The notes under the pieces were generated by a model, which was not told the origin of the DNA, ran no database searches, and was given only the letters and a program-made list of their open reading frames with translations. From Parelaphostrongylus tenuis (taxonomy: Eukaryota > Nematoda > Chromadorea > Rhabditida > Metastrongylidae), in assembly GCA_019055375.1 (NCBI GenBank), contig JAHQIW010002212.1, forward strand, positions 1 to 64,000: a DNA stretch of 64,000 bases, in the 5' to 3' direction. The position numbers and the translations under genes are program-made. Position 1 is the first letter of the stretch; the number at the start of each line of letters is the position of its first letter. Shown here piece after piece: positions 22,401 to 33,240 of the stretch.

Positions 22401-24160
22401 GTTATCATAAGACGCTGCAAGGGAGAAAACATGAGCACGTTTTCCACTCAAAGTTTTTCTTGTACAGAAAAGTTATATATGCACGAAAAACATAGGACTA
22501 TACAGAAAAGTCATGGAGTATTGGAATAAAACGAATCACAAGGTTTTCCTATTTGAATGGGAGCGATTTGAAACTCGGCTGTACAGAAACTGTTAATGAT
22601 CACCCGAATTAGGAACACTTTTCCATAATACCTATACAGTAACTAAGAAATTCTTGTGGAACCTATGTATTTATGGCCTTCGTAGCAGCTCAGATCTTTT
22701 AACACTCTTCTATTTAATGGTAATCTCCGCTCCGCTATGTTGATAAAAAAAAACTCACTATCTTTTTAAAGTAGAACTACTTTATTGAAGAGCACTGTAA
22801 GCTGACAGAAACGCATATGACGGAAATTCACATAGAATTGAGTGAGCTCAACATTACTGAAACGTTTCACGAGTTCCTCATTGTACTCACCGAAAATAAC
22901 TGTGATTGTGAAGACGACGCTTATTGACTGTTCCTTCGCTTTTTCTTCGCCGAGTTCTTTAGGAAAATGCGATAGCTTCTTATCAGGTTTACTAACACAT
23001 GTTTGTACTCTAGGTTTTTTATGTCTTTCAAAAATCTCTTCCCTAAATTCCACCGAAATTCCTTGAGTTTATGACGAAGTCGATTGACGTGTCATATCAT
23101 TTAAGTGACATTTCTTATTCCTAGGCTTATCAACGATAATTTCGAGTTTATAAGCTGTAATCTGCATTTTATACGATCAAGTACAAAGCCATGTTATCTT
23201 TCTCAATTTTCCTATAGCCTTTTGTAGTTCGTAAATCCATCACTACCTACTCCAAGAAAGTCCGCTACGTAACCACCACAAATGCAAACGTACGTAGTAA
23301 GAGGATCTGATCTCTATTAGCAGTAAAAAGTTCGTTGTCTATGATATGTTCTATACTCATTTCCAGATATTCGTCATGAATTATTCATTTAATGTCAATC
23401 CAGGTTGAAGAAGTCACTATTTGAACAAGCTCTTACGAAAGATAGAGCAAAGTTTTTGACGATTCACATTATTAGCTTTTTATTTTCAGCAGAAATGGGT
23501 TTCATCTTCGACAAAAGTCTCCGAGCAGCGGTTGCACTCAAGCAAGATTTCCGCTGCAGCAATAATTAGATTCCAGCCAAATAAGGGCTCATTATATCAA
23601 CTTCAGAATTTATTTTCATTTCTTCATAACGAGAGCAATCGTGTCTTCAAGAAAAAATCAAACCGACTATTTTACTCTCGGAAACATTCTGTATGATCCA
23701 ACTGTAGATTGAAATCACGAGATGCATAAGCTGCCTAAAGAAGATATACACTGAATACCATTTCCCGTTCTCCTAGCGTTTAATGCACTTTGTTATCAGT
23801 TTTACAAAAAACTATACCACGCTGAGCGACGATAATGATCGGCGAATCGTTAAAGTGTTTTTCTTGCTAGAGTAGATTGAAGAGTGGCATTGCTATGTTT
23901 GTGGAAAAAGACGGTGATGAACACCAGAGCAGCATGACAATATCATTAGTCACAATCGCGGCGTAGTGACGCAACAAGATGGTGATAGTGCGTTCAGACC
24001 TCTCCAGAATTGTCCGCTGAGGCTTTTAAAATCAAAAATATCTTTTTGGAAAAGTTGCATTCAACGCAGAAATGCCGTTGAATGATAAAATTGATAGCTA
24101 TGAGAGATAAGAAAAGTCTCATTTGCACCAGGGCTGAAAAAAGGCGGTGTTATTTTGCAG

Positions 24161-24276
24161 TTGGAGTGTGGAAAGATGGTCTCTTACGAAGCAAAAACGG
24201 TTGCCTTCAGCAGGGACCTCTCTTGCCTTATTTTCCATAAAGGATCTCCAGTCTCTCTGTTACTTGCCTTGCATGG
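24161..24276 (+). CDS. Possible isolated exon, product unknown
   Basis: A 116-base open stretch after a TATTTTGCAG acceptor-like site and before a GTAGAC donor-like site. It would encode 38 residues beginning L-E-C-G-K-M-V-S-Y-E-A-K-T-V and ending L-L-L-A-L-H-G. It is less AT-rich than its surroundings. No partner exons were found and I do not recognise the peptide. It could be chance. Confidence 0.2.
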
Positions 24277-24924
24277 GTAGACTGGCATTACGTAAATCTG
24301 ATTGGGAATGTGCTATTAGATTACAAACTGCTGTGACATGTGTGAAGTCGATAAATGGGCAGTATCTAACTTGATGACAACAGGGCGATTCTGGTATCGA
24401 AGTGTAATAAATGCACTGAATTATAAATATATATCATACACCATATGATTGGATTTGCGAACCGACATAATATCGTGAGTTCGTAGCACAGCAATCATCT
24501 CAGAATATCAGACAAAACAAGAAGCTCAACAAAACATCATCTATACCCACCTGTTTCTTGAAATTGTCCTTCTAAACACTAATGACAAATTTTAAACCCA
24601 TTTGAAACACCCAATTACAACTTAGAGAAGAGTAAAATTATGAAAAATGCTCTTGTCTAGAGGCGTGGCGGGAAGCATCGTTTATAAGACTACAATGGCG
24701 AGTTTCAAAAAAAAGTGAGGCTTCTCGCCCTAATGAATCCCTAGAGAATGCGTCATGCATGCGAGTACATTAAGTATCATTAGATTTGTCTGAATGCATA
24801 TATGACCTATACAATATCTTGCGATGGTCTATTGATGTGTCAAGCATTAGGGCTGCTATAATCCTAGACAACTCTGCTAACAATTTATCGGCCACAAAAG
24901 AGATGAAAAGCTTTGTGAGCCTAA

Positions 24925-25000
24925 GACGTAGGATCGAACCAATTGATTACGTGTGTGTTGCAAAACACCTCAAACGTATACAGCCGTAGGTAATGAAAAT
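24925..25000 (-). repeat. Relic SINE1-type tRNA-like head
   Basis: On the minus strand GCAACACACACGTAATCAAT followed by GGTTCGATCCTACG resembles the second half of the SINE1 head (CACACGAGGTCAATGGTTCGATCTC at 52 kb). The A box and body are not clear. Confidence 0.35.
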
Positions 25001-26784
25001 AGTGTACTCCTACTCAACAATGTCTATATCTAACTAGTATGTCCGCGCTAATAGCTAAGGAAGATCCCAGAAGGTCGCTAAAAACTAAAGGAACGTATCC
25101 CTCATCTTCAAAATTTTTAGAAGGATTTCAAAAAGATTAACGCTTTCTTCAACTTCACTTCATTCAACTTGGTTTCCTTAACTGTTAAGTTCAGCGTGGT
25201 TACTCGATAAGCATGTAACAAGTTCATTTCAGTTTTCGCTAGAAACTTCGATAAAGAAATTGTCAAATGTAGTTACCAATTCATGATGGACATGAAAAAG
25301 GGTCGGGAATTTCAAAAATTTCACTAATTATTATCTAGTAATGTTCAGAGTAATATATTGCACCCCAAACCTGATGACGGGATACAAAAAAAAAGATAGA
25401 TACAAGAATGTATAGCGACAGATGTGGCTTTGTGGCAGCTTTTCCATGCAGGCCACTAAATCTTTTTGTGCAATAAGACGTGAAGTCGACATTACGCTTA
25501 TTTTTCGAATTCAAGAAATCAGGCAATGAAATTTTGTAAAGCCGAAAGGACATGTCGGAGAAGAGGAACAATTGTTGAGCAGACCAAGATACATTGGTAT
25601 TGAACTCTGTGTAATGAATCACAACAACGGCCTATTCAGAAGTCGTGTAATGCTAATATATCGAAGCCTATCGCGTTCTTCACTAAAGCGATCTATTCTT
25701 TATGCTTTCAAGACGTTTGAGAGAAATGCCTCGAAAACGATAGAAAAGATGTTTTCTCAGTAAGGAAGAAACGCGTTCAACTAAGTCATAAATATTCAGA
25801 TGCCGACTTGAAATTAGACTCGACACGAATGAAAAATGTATTATCGACTGCTAAGTCTTGACCTTTTTACTTTTTATCAACAGCGCAAGGAAAAAGAACT
25901 AGTCACACGAAACTCTGCCGTTATGGAAAAATTCTTTGACAGTCTCAAAGAAAACACTCTAAATTCCATCCACAATGTACTACGACAGACTCAGAAAGGC
26001 ACTAAAATGGCTCCGCCAGAGATTTCAATTGAAACTTTGACCAGAATTCAATATTTTCATAGAAATTAAAGGCGTAAAAAATTATAGACATGCTAAATCG
26101 AATCTGCACACGATCCCCTATGTAAGGTGCATAATGAAATAAATAATGAAAGGAATATCACTGCAACAGTATAGTGTTCATTAATTAATGAGTCTGGGAG
26201 GACCACTCGTCGTAATTCTACTCAAGCATATGTGAAAGCTGGCTCTTATCATTCCCTTCACCAGCTCACCTTTTCGAGCACGCAAACGGTGATTTACATC
26301 CAACGAAAATGAAATAAACACAGTATTCATAATGCTGACGATTCAAATAATATTATATAAACATTACAAACTTTTCATAATTTACAGTTACAAATGTTCT
26401 TCAGCTCCTACAACCGTTCGTGTTTCTAATATCTATATTTGCACTATGACAATATACAACAATTTTGTCTTCACACATTTTTCAGAGGCTTTCTAAAATT
26501 CAACAAAGACGCGACTCATCAATAAAAGAGAGAGAACTCTTGGCGGAGTTTTTTTTTCTTTTGGAGGCTTATTCGTTGAAAACCGAAGTTCCGCTTTCAC
26601 AAATTGTGCAACAGAAATGTCTTCATTGCTTAATTCAATAACAACATAGCAGTGTGGGGGCGTGCGATAAGATTTTAGCCTCTAAAGAAAAAACAATTAA
26701 ACAGAGAAATCTAAACTTAAAGTCGGAGGAAATCGTCACAAATCCCTACTATATTTGTCCCAATATTTTCACAATCTTCTTAAA

Positions 26785-26965
26785 GTTTCTAGTATTTTTA
26801 CAGCATTTTTCGCAGTGTCATGATGTTTCATACATACCTAAGACAATTGAGTGGTAAGCGAAAATACGCTTCAGACGGGAGTTGAACCCTCGTTTAAGTC
26901 ATACCGGGGGCGATGATTCAAGAATCATTGAATGATTCATGAATCATCGTCCCCGGTATGGATGG
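26785..26965 (-). repeat. tRNA-core fold-back element with hairpin
   Basis: The left flank (GATGTTTCATACATACCTAAG, ATTGAGTGGTAAGCGAAAATACG) matches the flanks of the elements at 32.7 and 33.0 kb. It is followed on the minus strand by a T-arm-like GAGGGTTCAACTCCCGTC. The 5' half of the tRNA-like part is replaced by, or has evolved into, a long hairpin at 26900-26960. A member of the tRNA-core family described at 33038-33240. Confidence 0.6.
26900..26960. repeat. 29-bp near-perfect hairpin
   Basis: The arms pair around a single central G at 26930. Of 30 arm positions only one is mismatched (26921 with 26939), and one is a G-T pair. The stem combines a GC-rich outer part (CATACCGGGG) and repeats of GATTCA/TGAATC inside. 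It should extrude or fold readily in RNA. Confidence 0.9.
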
Positions 26966-27158
26966 AACAGTCTTCTTAACCATTTTAACCGCTTCCAAGT
27001 AATGGTGCTCACTAGGATATCTAGTCGTTGGTCAACACAAGTCTTGAGAAGAAATTTTTGAGATTGTGCACAAGTTAAAGATTCTGTGGATTATGTATAT
27101 CAATAATTAAATGATGGCAGTGAAACAGTCGAAAATTTCTGAAAGTGAGCTTAGTATA

Positions 27159-27620
27159 TTGGGTTGGCAAGAAATTCCCAGACTTTTTCATTTTTGTTGA
27201 TTATTTCCATCTAGTTAAGTTTTTGTGCTTACTGTCAATTAGAGCAGCTTTTGCGAATATTTTGGTATATGGCATTTATGCATTTGTTTGAAATTGGAAC
27301 TGCCAGAGTGCAAAAACGATTGTTGATGCTATACGAGTAATGTTTGAGTTCAAGTGCTCCTTAGACTTTCCGTCGGACTGGCGAGGCCTGGGGTGACAGA
27401 AAAGTTGGGAGAACTGCGGTTTTTGATCGTTCAATAAATTCAAGGCTGGAAATGGAGATTTGACGCACAAGCAAATAGTAGTCAGCCCACAAGAAGTTGA
27501 ACAACAAACTGTTTTGAATGCATTTGAGACGTCCCCGCCGTTGACGACTGGCATGCTCGCCGTCGATTTTGAATCTTGAAATTGCCGGAAAAGTGGGAAG
27601 AAGTAATTGAAGTTGAAGGA
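27159..27620 (+). mobile_element. Mariner remnant, 5' part
   Basis: Starts with a mariner-type terminus TTGGGTTGGCAAGAAATTCC directly after a TA dinucleotide. Downstream, in several frames, are decayed pieces resembling the N-terminal DNA-binding part of a mariner transposase, such as a K-F-K-A-G-N-G-D-L-like stretch and V-L-N-A-F-E-T-S-P-P-L-T-T. Frameshifts and stops show it is dead. The catalytic part and the other terminus were not found here. A second element at 38379-39146 carries the complementary 3' part of what looks like the same subfamily. Confidence 0.5.
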
Positions 27621-28334
27621 GAATGCTTTGATTAATCATTTTTTGTTTTTGTTTGCTAAAAAGAAAACGGGATAACGTGCCTAAAAACGAAAAAGTTTCG
27701 AAAAATATCTTACCAACCAAATAAGTACGGCACCCATTTGTTATGGCTTGGGTCAACTTTGCATTAAATCAAGTCATTGTATGGATGGGCTTCGAATCTA
27801 CTTTTTTGCTTTAGAAGCACTGAGACTGAAAATTTTTCCTTGATAGGCAGATATGTGATTGTTAACGATACTATTATTGCTGAAAACAACACGTAGCGGT
27901 TTCGCCATCTTCAGAGCCTCCAAATATTAAATTGATTCTATTCAGTCAAACACTTTCATAATTTCAGCAGAAAGGCGTAATAAACAGATTCTGTTTTCAG
28001 AGGTTTCCACTAGGCTGTCTGACTTCCTGATCCTTTTTCTTGACATGAGCCAGGTACATTCCAACCCATTGCAAAACTTTGTGTGGCTTGTTCAATTTAA
28101 AGGCTTGAAAACAGCTAAACGAATTGTTTTTGGAAAAGGAGCATTTGAATATAAAATCAGACTGCTGTTTATCATGTCGTTCTGTCAGCGTTATGAAAGT
28201 ATTCACTGATTGGGCTGCGGAACAATTTGACCTTTCGGGGTTCTTGGGAAGACGAAACCACCGAAAACTATTATATTATTATTGCACTGTATTGTTGTAC
28301 CCTTTCCGGGAATGCGTGCTCTATCCGTTACACT

Positions 28335-28537
28335 TCTGACGTCCACCAGACAGGTCTCAGACTTGACCGGGAGGATTAGCAGCACTAACTCGGTTCAGCG
28401 GGAGGCCACCGCGAGTCATTGTAAAGGCCAGATATGCATTCAATCACCTCAAAACGAAGTTAAAAATTGAAGTCGAATGCATGGCGCATCCCTCAGGGAT
28501 TGATCAACGCCGAGAGCTTTATCCTTTATCCTTTTTA
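28335..28537 (+). repeat. SINE1 copy lacking the tRNA head
   Basis: Body matches 52140-52320 closely (GGGAGGATTAGCAGCACTAAC, GGGAGGCCACCGCGAGTCAT, CCAGATATGCAT) and ends GAGCTTTATCCTTTATCC. No tRNA-like head precedes it, consistent with 5' truncation during reverse transcription. Confidence 0.8.
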
Positions 28538-28582
28538 TTGTTGTACCCAATAAATATCAGTGTTAGCAGCCACAATTCTTCT

Positions 28583-28876
28583 TATTCAACCGCTCTTAGC
28601 GGTGGTATGATGTTACGAATATATATCCAATAATGTTGAGTGATGAGCAGAACTTTGGAAGTTGGACGGGATTTGAACCCATATTTCATCCTTCCTGGGG
28701 CTCGTGCTAATCATTGCATCAGCAACTCTATGTTCTGCCATCATTCTCCTTCGACCATTATTGGATATATATATGCATATATATATGCATATACACGCAT
28801 ATATATGTATCTCTATATGCATATATATGCATATATATATGCAACACTACACCACTTCTAAAAGCGGTCAAATTTA
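28583..28876. mobile_element. MITE-like element with terminal inverted repeats and a tRNA-like core
   Basis: The left end (28583-28617, AACCGCTCTTAGCGGTGGTATG within it) is mirrored by the right end (28841-28876, ACTACACCACTTCTAAAAGCGGTC). Inside, a second inverted pair (CCAATAATG at about 28629 and CATTATTGG at about 28756) brackets a minus-strand tRNA-like core with a GATTAGCACGAGC D-arm-like stretch and B box GGGTTCAAATCCC. A (TATGCA)n tract has expanded at 28764-28840. Related ends occur at 51184, 51473 and 42690. It encodes no protein. Confidence 0.7.
28764..28845. repeat. ATATGCAT microsatellite
   Basis: Repeated (TA)n-GCA units. It lies inside the MITE-like element and explains several overlapping tyrosine/isoleucine-rich open frames. 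Confidence 0.9.
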
Positions 28877-29019
28877 AAAATTACCTGGTTATACGAAGAT
28901 CCCATATCTGTTATCGTGACTGAGTTCAATGCCGATATCGGCTAGCTAGGCCAAACCATTGATATTTGGTTTCTTACAGATCGATACAATTATGTAGAAA
29001 AAAAGTCATGGCAAAACGA

Positions 29020-29087
29020 GCGTCGGTAGTGCTATAATTAGCGAGCCTCCGGAAAGGATGAAGTGCATTTTCGAATCCCGTCCGACA
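29020..29087 (+). repeat. tRNA-like sequence
   Basis: A GTCGG/CCGAC acceptor-like pairing closes a 65-base unit with an ATAATTAGCGAGC D-arm-like block, a GGAAAGGATGAAG anticodon-region block shared with the tRNA-core elements at 28.6 and 33.1 kb, and a B box TTTTCGAATCCC. The anticodon stem cannot be drawn confidently. Probably a tRNA-core repeat member without flanking arms. Confidence 0.5.
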
Positions 29088-29504
29088 TTGAAGATGTTAA
29101 CAACCTCCTATCTCCTTGTCTATGCCGGGGTTAAGAAGGCCGGTACTAGAAATTATATTCCGTCTACTGAACATTTACATAAAGTTTTCCTCGCGATGGA
29201 TTTGGCTATCAGGCTGCGCGATTATGAAAAAAATTCCCATCACTAGCTGTTAACTTCGACATTAACAGAGACTCAGTATTTCTCTTTCATGAGCAAATCC
29301 GCGCTTCATAATAAGCGGATTATTTGCTATCATTTTGAAAAGTGGATTGCAAAGATAAGCACCTCGCCGTTAGGCTTGACTTCGCGCCTTTTCTCGTAAT
29401 TTTATCTGATCCACCCACGCATAGTCTTCGCCCATGCAAGACTCAATGGAGCTCGTCTACATAACACATGGTGGACCATAGAACGAAAGAACTTCAAGTT
29501 TACA

Positions 29505-29775
29505 TCCTGACAACATATTATAGAATGAATCTAAGTTAAGGCTCCATATCATTTCTTATGTTTAGACACTCTCCACTTCTATTCATTCTTGTACTTTTGC
29601 GATTTATTTAAAATACCTTGAGGGTATTTTGCGCCGACGTTTTTAATTCTTCTCCCAGAATTCTTAGTACCACCTCGAAGTCTTCATCGATGTGCTTTTC
29701 TACCCTATGCGCTCCTTGAGGATTACTTGTTTAATTGCTCAATTTCCCGTCTAGATGTTCTTCGATGCGGATCTA
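29505..29775 (+). repeat. Repeat family R-E
   Basis: Matches 45925-46165 in the same orientation. Shared blocks are AGGCTCCATATCA, CACTCTCCACTTCTATTCATT, AATTCTTAGTACCACCTC, and GATTACTTG near CAGATGTTCTT at the end. No coding potential common to both copies. Confidence 0.6.
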
Positions 29776-30600
29776 AAGCACTCTTCCCGATTGCGCCAAT
29801 GTATTCTTCATCACATGTCGTGCAAGAGATGTGGTATATTGTACCCGAACTTATGAAATCTCCGTCTTTGGCATTAGTGCAAAATTACGCAATTGTCTGC
29901 CTTACAAAGACGGTCGTAGAACGATTCGGAACCAATTGGCGATGCAATGTAATAAAGGAAATATCTGTAATTTATACAAAAAGCTCCAGACCACTTTTTC
30001 AGATACCTTCTGCTAGCAGCGCTCGCTTCATTTTTTATGAAGGGTGATTACGGAGGTATCTTCTCGTCTGAGTTTGGAACAAGATAATAAAGAGTAATTT
30101 GAAGTATTGCATTTGCTCATCGTTTACAAAAGAAAAAGGTGGCGGTTTCCTTTCGTTCTATATATCACATTCAGACACCTCAACCTTATTCGACGCATAC
30201 TATGAACACAACACGTTCAGAATCTAACAATGACCAGACAGTTAGTCGACTTTTTCTCCTCTCTGTGAAAACATCGTGAACAGATGTTAGTGACAGCTTG
30301 TGAATGAACCTGCAATGTTCATAAATTCCATACAGTATGAATGTCTTAAAGAGTCCAATTATGTTAAGAACATATGACACGCACGATTTCAGTAATGAGA
30401 CGAATACTTCTCCACTCGCCATTAGCAAATGTAAATCCTAAACCATCTCTTGAAACAAATATATTTTGCTTCCAAATAGGTTTCCAAGTGGCCCGTGTCT
30501 GGCGTAACTGGAAGTTCATTTTACCGTCCAGCTATAACACAACTCAATTTAATCAACTTCACCAGCTATTCCCGTCTTTGAAGCCATGGTTTTTATGATA
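29776..30600. other. No recognisable gene
   Basis: A 106-codon frame starts at 29727 within repeat R-E. It has no domain I recognise and part of it lies in the repeat, so it is not called. Nothing else stands out. Confidence 0.45.
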
Positions 30601-30602
30601 TG

Positions 30603-30875
30603 GACATTCTAGACACTTTATTTATCCGCCTTCACAGTGTTTTTTCTCACTGTGTGGATCCAAATACTTCCAGCATATTCAATTCCTTGTTTCGTCTTCT
30701 TCTTGTACGTCGTAGAATACTGATGGTTGAGCGAGTCTCCTTGCAATCTTGAGAACAGCCTAGCCATGACGTTCCATGGAGCTTTGGTGTTGACTGTAGA
30801 AGAGGGTTGAGGCTGTAGCTCGGCTCTACGCTCTCCTTGACGAGTATCTTAACCATTCAGCCAGGGCACCCCTTT
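30603..30875 (-). repeat. SINE2 copy
   Basis: On the minus strand it starts with a tRNA Leu/Ser-like head (CCTGGCTGAATGGTTAAGATACTCG) and continues through a body with AACGTCATGGCTAGGCTGTT-like and TTGCAAGGAGACTCG blocks. It ends with a hairpin of the type CACACAGTGAGAAAAAACACTGTG. Four other copies lie at 37925, 48930, 54290 and 63447, all in this orientation. Confidence 0.7.
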
Positions 30876-32050
30876 TTGTGATATAAAACACCTTAAATCC
30901 ACAATTTATACGCCTTTCGTAGCACTTAACTTCTTTAACAAGAATACACATTTTGGTCTCATATATACACTCTCATTAAAAATACCGATCATTAGGTTTT
31001 TTTAGATTAGCAATGAATATTACCACTAAGTGATTGTAACTACCATAACTATACATATATGATCAGAAATGCCACTATACTTGCTATAATCAGGCATGAT
31101 TCTGCAGCACTGCTCGTTTTTTAAGAACGAAAACGAAAACACATTGGAGTTTGCAGAGGCTCATGAATCATGCTACATGCTAGAGGAAAGGCAACTTTTT
31201 CTGAAATCTAGGCTGTAAGAATAAAGATGAGCGATGAAATTTCTTAGTTCCTCTCACATAAGGAGACACAGTCCAAGCGTTTTGAGGGCTTGCACATTCA
31301 CACAAAGTAATGTTTTATGATCGTTCTATTCCACTTCATATCAGTTTCTGAAAATTGAATGGCATCGCAAGCGTACGTCAAAAGACTATGAGCACTGAGA
31401 CATTCAAACAGTAATGGAGATGCTCTACAAAATTTTAGAGCCTAGCTTTATCCAGAAAACAAAAGAAGGGGCAAGTTCGCTAACTTTCATGTGTTGTTGC
31501 TGAATACCATGCCATTTGTAAGGACGAAATGGTCTTGCTACAAGCCAATCTTCCGACTATTTAGTCGAAACTTGTACTGATGGAGAAGTCAGAAATAATC
31601 CTTTGAGAACATGACTGCGTCAGACTCTGATTATATCCATGTTGAAACATCTGACTTCTAAAAGTTGTTTTTCTAGCGCTGAGATGACTTGTGTTCTCTT
31701 AATTTTTGAGTTAAGTGCCATAAAATAGTTTTCGATGATGTTCAATGCTTCTCATCACGCCTCCTTTTAAAGAAAAATCTCACTATTTCTTTTCTTCGTA
31801 GCTAGTTCTACAGCTAGAAAGCTTAATGCTGAAAAGCTGTCCAAGTTTCTCTGGATGAAATTCTCACAGATTCCTCTTTTTTCTTGAATGCGTTGGTATT
31901 CCTACTATAGTCAGGCAGTATGGTAAAATTTGGTCGAGCATATAAATAAAGGAACCAGTTGTTTAGTCAGATCTTATGAAAAGAACGTGTTTGTCCTTGT
32001 TGTCCTTTCATCTCGTTCCGTTTTGCGTGGACGCGTCTGTTATAGCAAAT
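30876..32050. other. No recognisable gene
   Basis: AT-rich sequence with no open frame of note and no recognised repeat. Confidence 0.45.
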
Positions 32051-32051
32051 T

Positions 32052-32082
<31 letters not shown>

Positions 32083-32166
32083 AGAGGGAAAGAGAAAGAG
32101 GGAAAAAGAGAAAGAGAGAGAGAGATAGAGAGAGGGAGAGAGAGAGGAAGAGATAGAGAGAGGAAG
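32052..32166. repeat. (GA)n microsatellite with GGGAAA variants
   Basis: About 115 bases of purine-only repeat on the plus strand. It explains the arginine/glutamate-rich and leucine/serine-rich open frames on the two strands; neither is a gene. Confidence 0.95.
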
Positions 32167-32744
32167 AACGCAATGATGTCATGAGTGTTGGAAATAACAT
32201 AAATAACGTGAAGTCACGCACCTTTTTCGGAGTATTTTTCCAGTTTGATCTGAAAATAAAAATAGTCTGATGATCAGTAGTTGATTCATGACGACAACAC
32301 GACGACTACGACACAAAACTTGACTTTCTATTGACAAGTAAAGTTGATATTTCGCCTTCTATAGAACAATGAGGGACTGTACTATACTAAAGGACTAGTA
32401 TTAATCGCAACGCAATCATTCGACAATAATATCAATCAAATGCGCTTGATCACTTTCATTCTGGTGAATGAAAGGCTCTGTCCTACTGTTCGTGAACTCT
32501 ACCCACTGGACATGCGCTCCCATACGCCAGCCTTTTTCCATTGATATCGTCCGCTTTGTTGCTCAGAGATCTAGCAAAGAATCCACGCAGAGTGGAGGAA
32601 AATCTATTTTCCATGAATTAGCGTAATGGGTGTTTTGAATGCTCTATAGAAATGCAAGTGGTCTTATTTCTCGATGAGTAATCAAGACAGCCAAATGAAT
32701 TCTTTTCCAACAAACCTATGCTTAGCCCATAGTAAATGCGATAT

Positions 32745-32935
32745 CTTTGAGATACTCGTGAAATCTAGTGTTTCACTTCCTCTTTCAGCAGTGTTGTGAT
32801 GTTTCATACAAACCGAAAAGAATTGAGTGGTGAGCAAAAATACGACCTTAGACGGTGGTCGAACCCGCGTTTCATCCATATCTCGGACAAATGTTAGCAT
32901 CACACCACCGAGGTACATTCATGCCACCACTCATT
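32745..32935 (-). repeat. tRNA-core fold-back element
   Basis: The left flank includes ACTCGTGAAATCTAGTGTTTC and TGTTTCATACAAACC, then GAATTGAGTGGTGAGCAAAA. The minus-strand core reads CCTCGGTGGTGTGATGCTAAC, then ATGAAACGCGGGTTCGACC, and a short mirrored GAGTGGTGG flank. The left flank is repeated directly at 33038-33136, so the two elements are close relatives about 290 bp apart. Confidence 0.65.
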
Positions 32936-33037
32936 CTTATACATATCCATGATAGCTGTCAGCCACCAACCTATAATAGTTTGCTTGGATATGCGATTTT
33001 GCTTTATAAACCAAATTGGGCTGACAGCCATTTGATA

Positions 33038-33240
33038 CGTAATACTCGTGAAATCTAGTGTTTCACTACTATTTTACACGATGTTATAATGTTTCATACA
33101 AACCTATGAGAATTAAGTGGTGAGCAAAAATACGACCTCGGTGGTGTAGTGGTAGCACGCGTCCCAGGTAAGAATGAAACGCGGGTTCGACTCCCGTCTG
33201 AGGACGTGTTTTTGCTCACCACTCAATTCTCTTAGGTTCT
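33038..33240 (+). repeat. tRNA-core fold-back element, best-preserved core
   Basis: Arms 33101-33134 and 33205-33239 are inverted copies of each other (AATTAAGTGGTGAGCAAAAA against TTTTTGCTCACCACTCAATT). They bracket a plus-strand tRNA-like core at 33135-33204: acceptor CCTCGG pairing with CTGAGG, D-arm TGGTGTAGTGGTAGCACGC, T-arm CGGGTTCGACTCCCG with four clean pairs. The anticodon region (CCCAGGTAAGAATGAAA) does not form a normal stem. It keeps both polymerase III promoter boxes, so transcription is plausible. I call it a tRNA-derived repeat and not a tRNA gene. Confidence 0.7.

Larger units (their letters stand above)
22401..26780. other. Largely unassigned sequence
   Basis: No confident gene. 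It contains one low-confidence exon-like piece (24161-24276) and one relic tRNA-like head (24925-25000, minus). Several short open frames of 60-95 codons show no recognisable domain. Confidence 0.45.

Noticed and set aside
28613..28923. Tyr/Ile-rich frames resembling membrane proteins
   Set aside because: They come from the ATATGCAT tract inside a MITE-like element.
31930..32221. Arg/Glu-rich and Leu/Ser-rich open frames
   Set aside because: Products of the (GA)n microsatellite.
33135..33204. A genuine tRNA gene
   Set aside because: Acceptor, D and T arms are good but no normal anticodon stem can be formed, and the same core recurs in several repeats, so a tRNA-derived repeat is more likely. 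tRNAscan-SE would decide.
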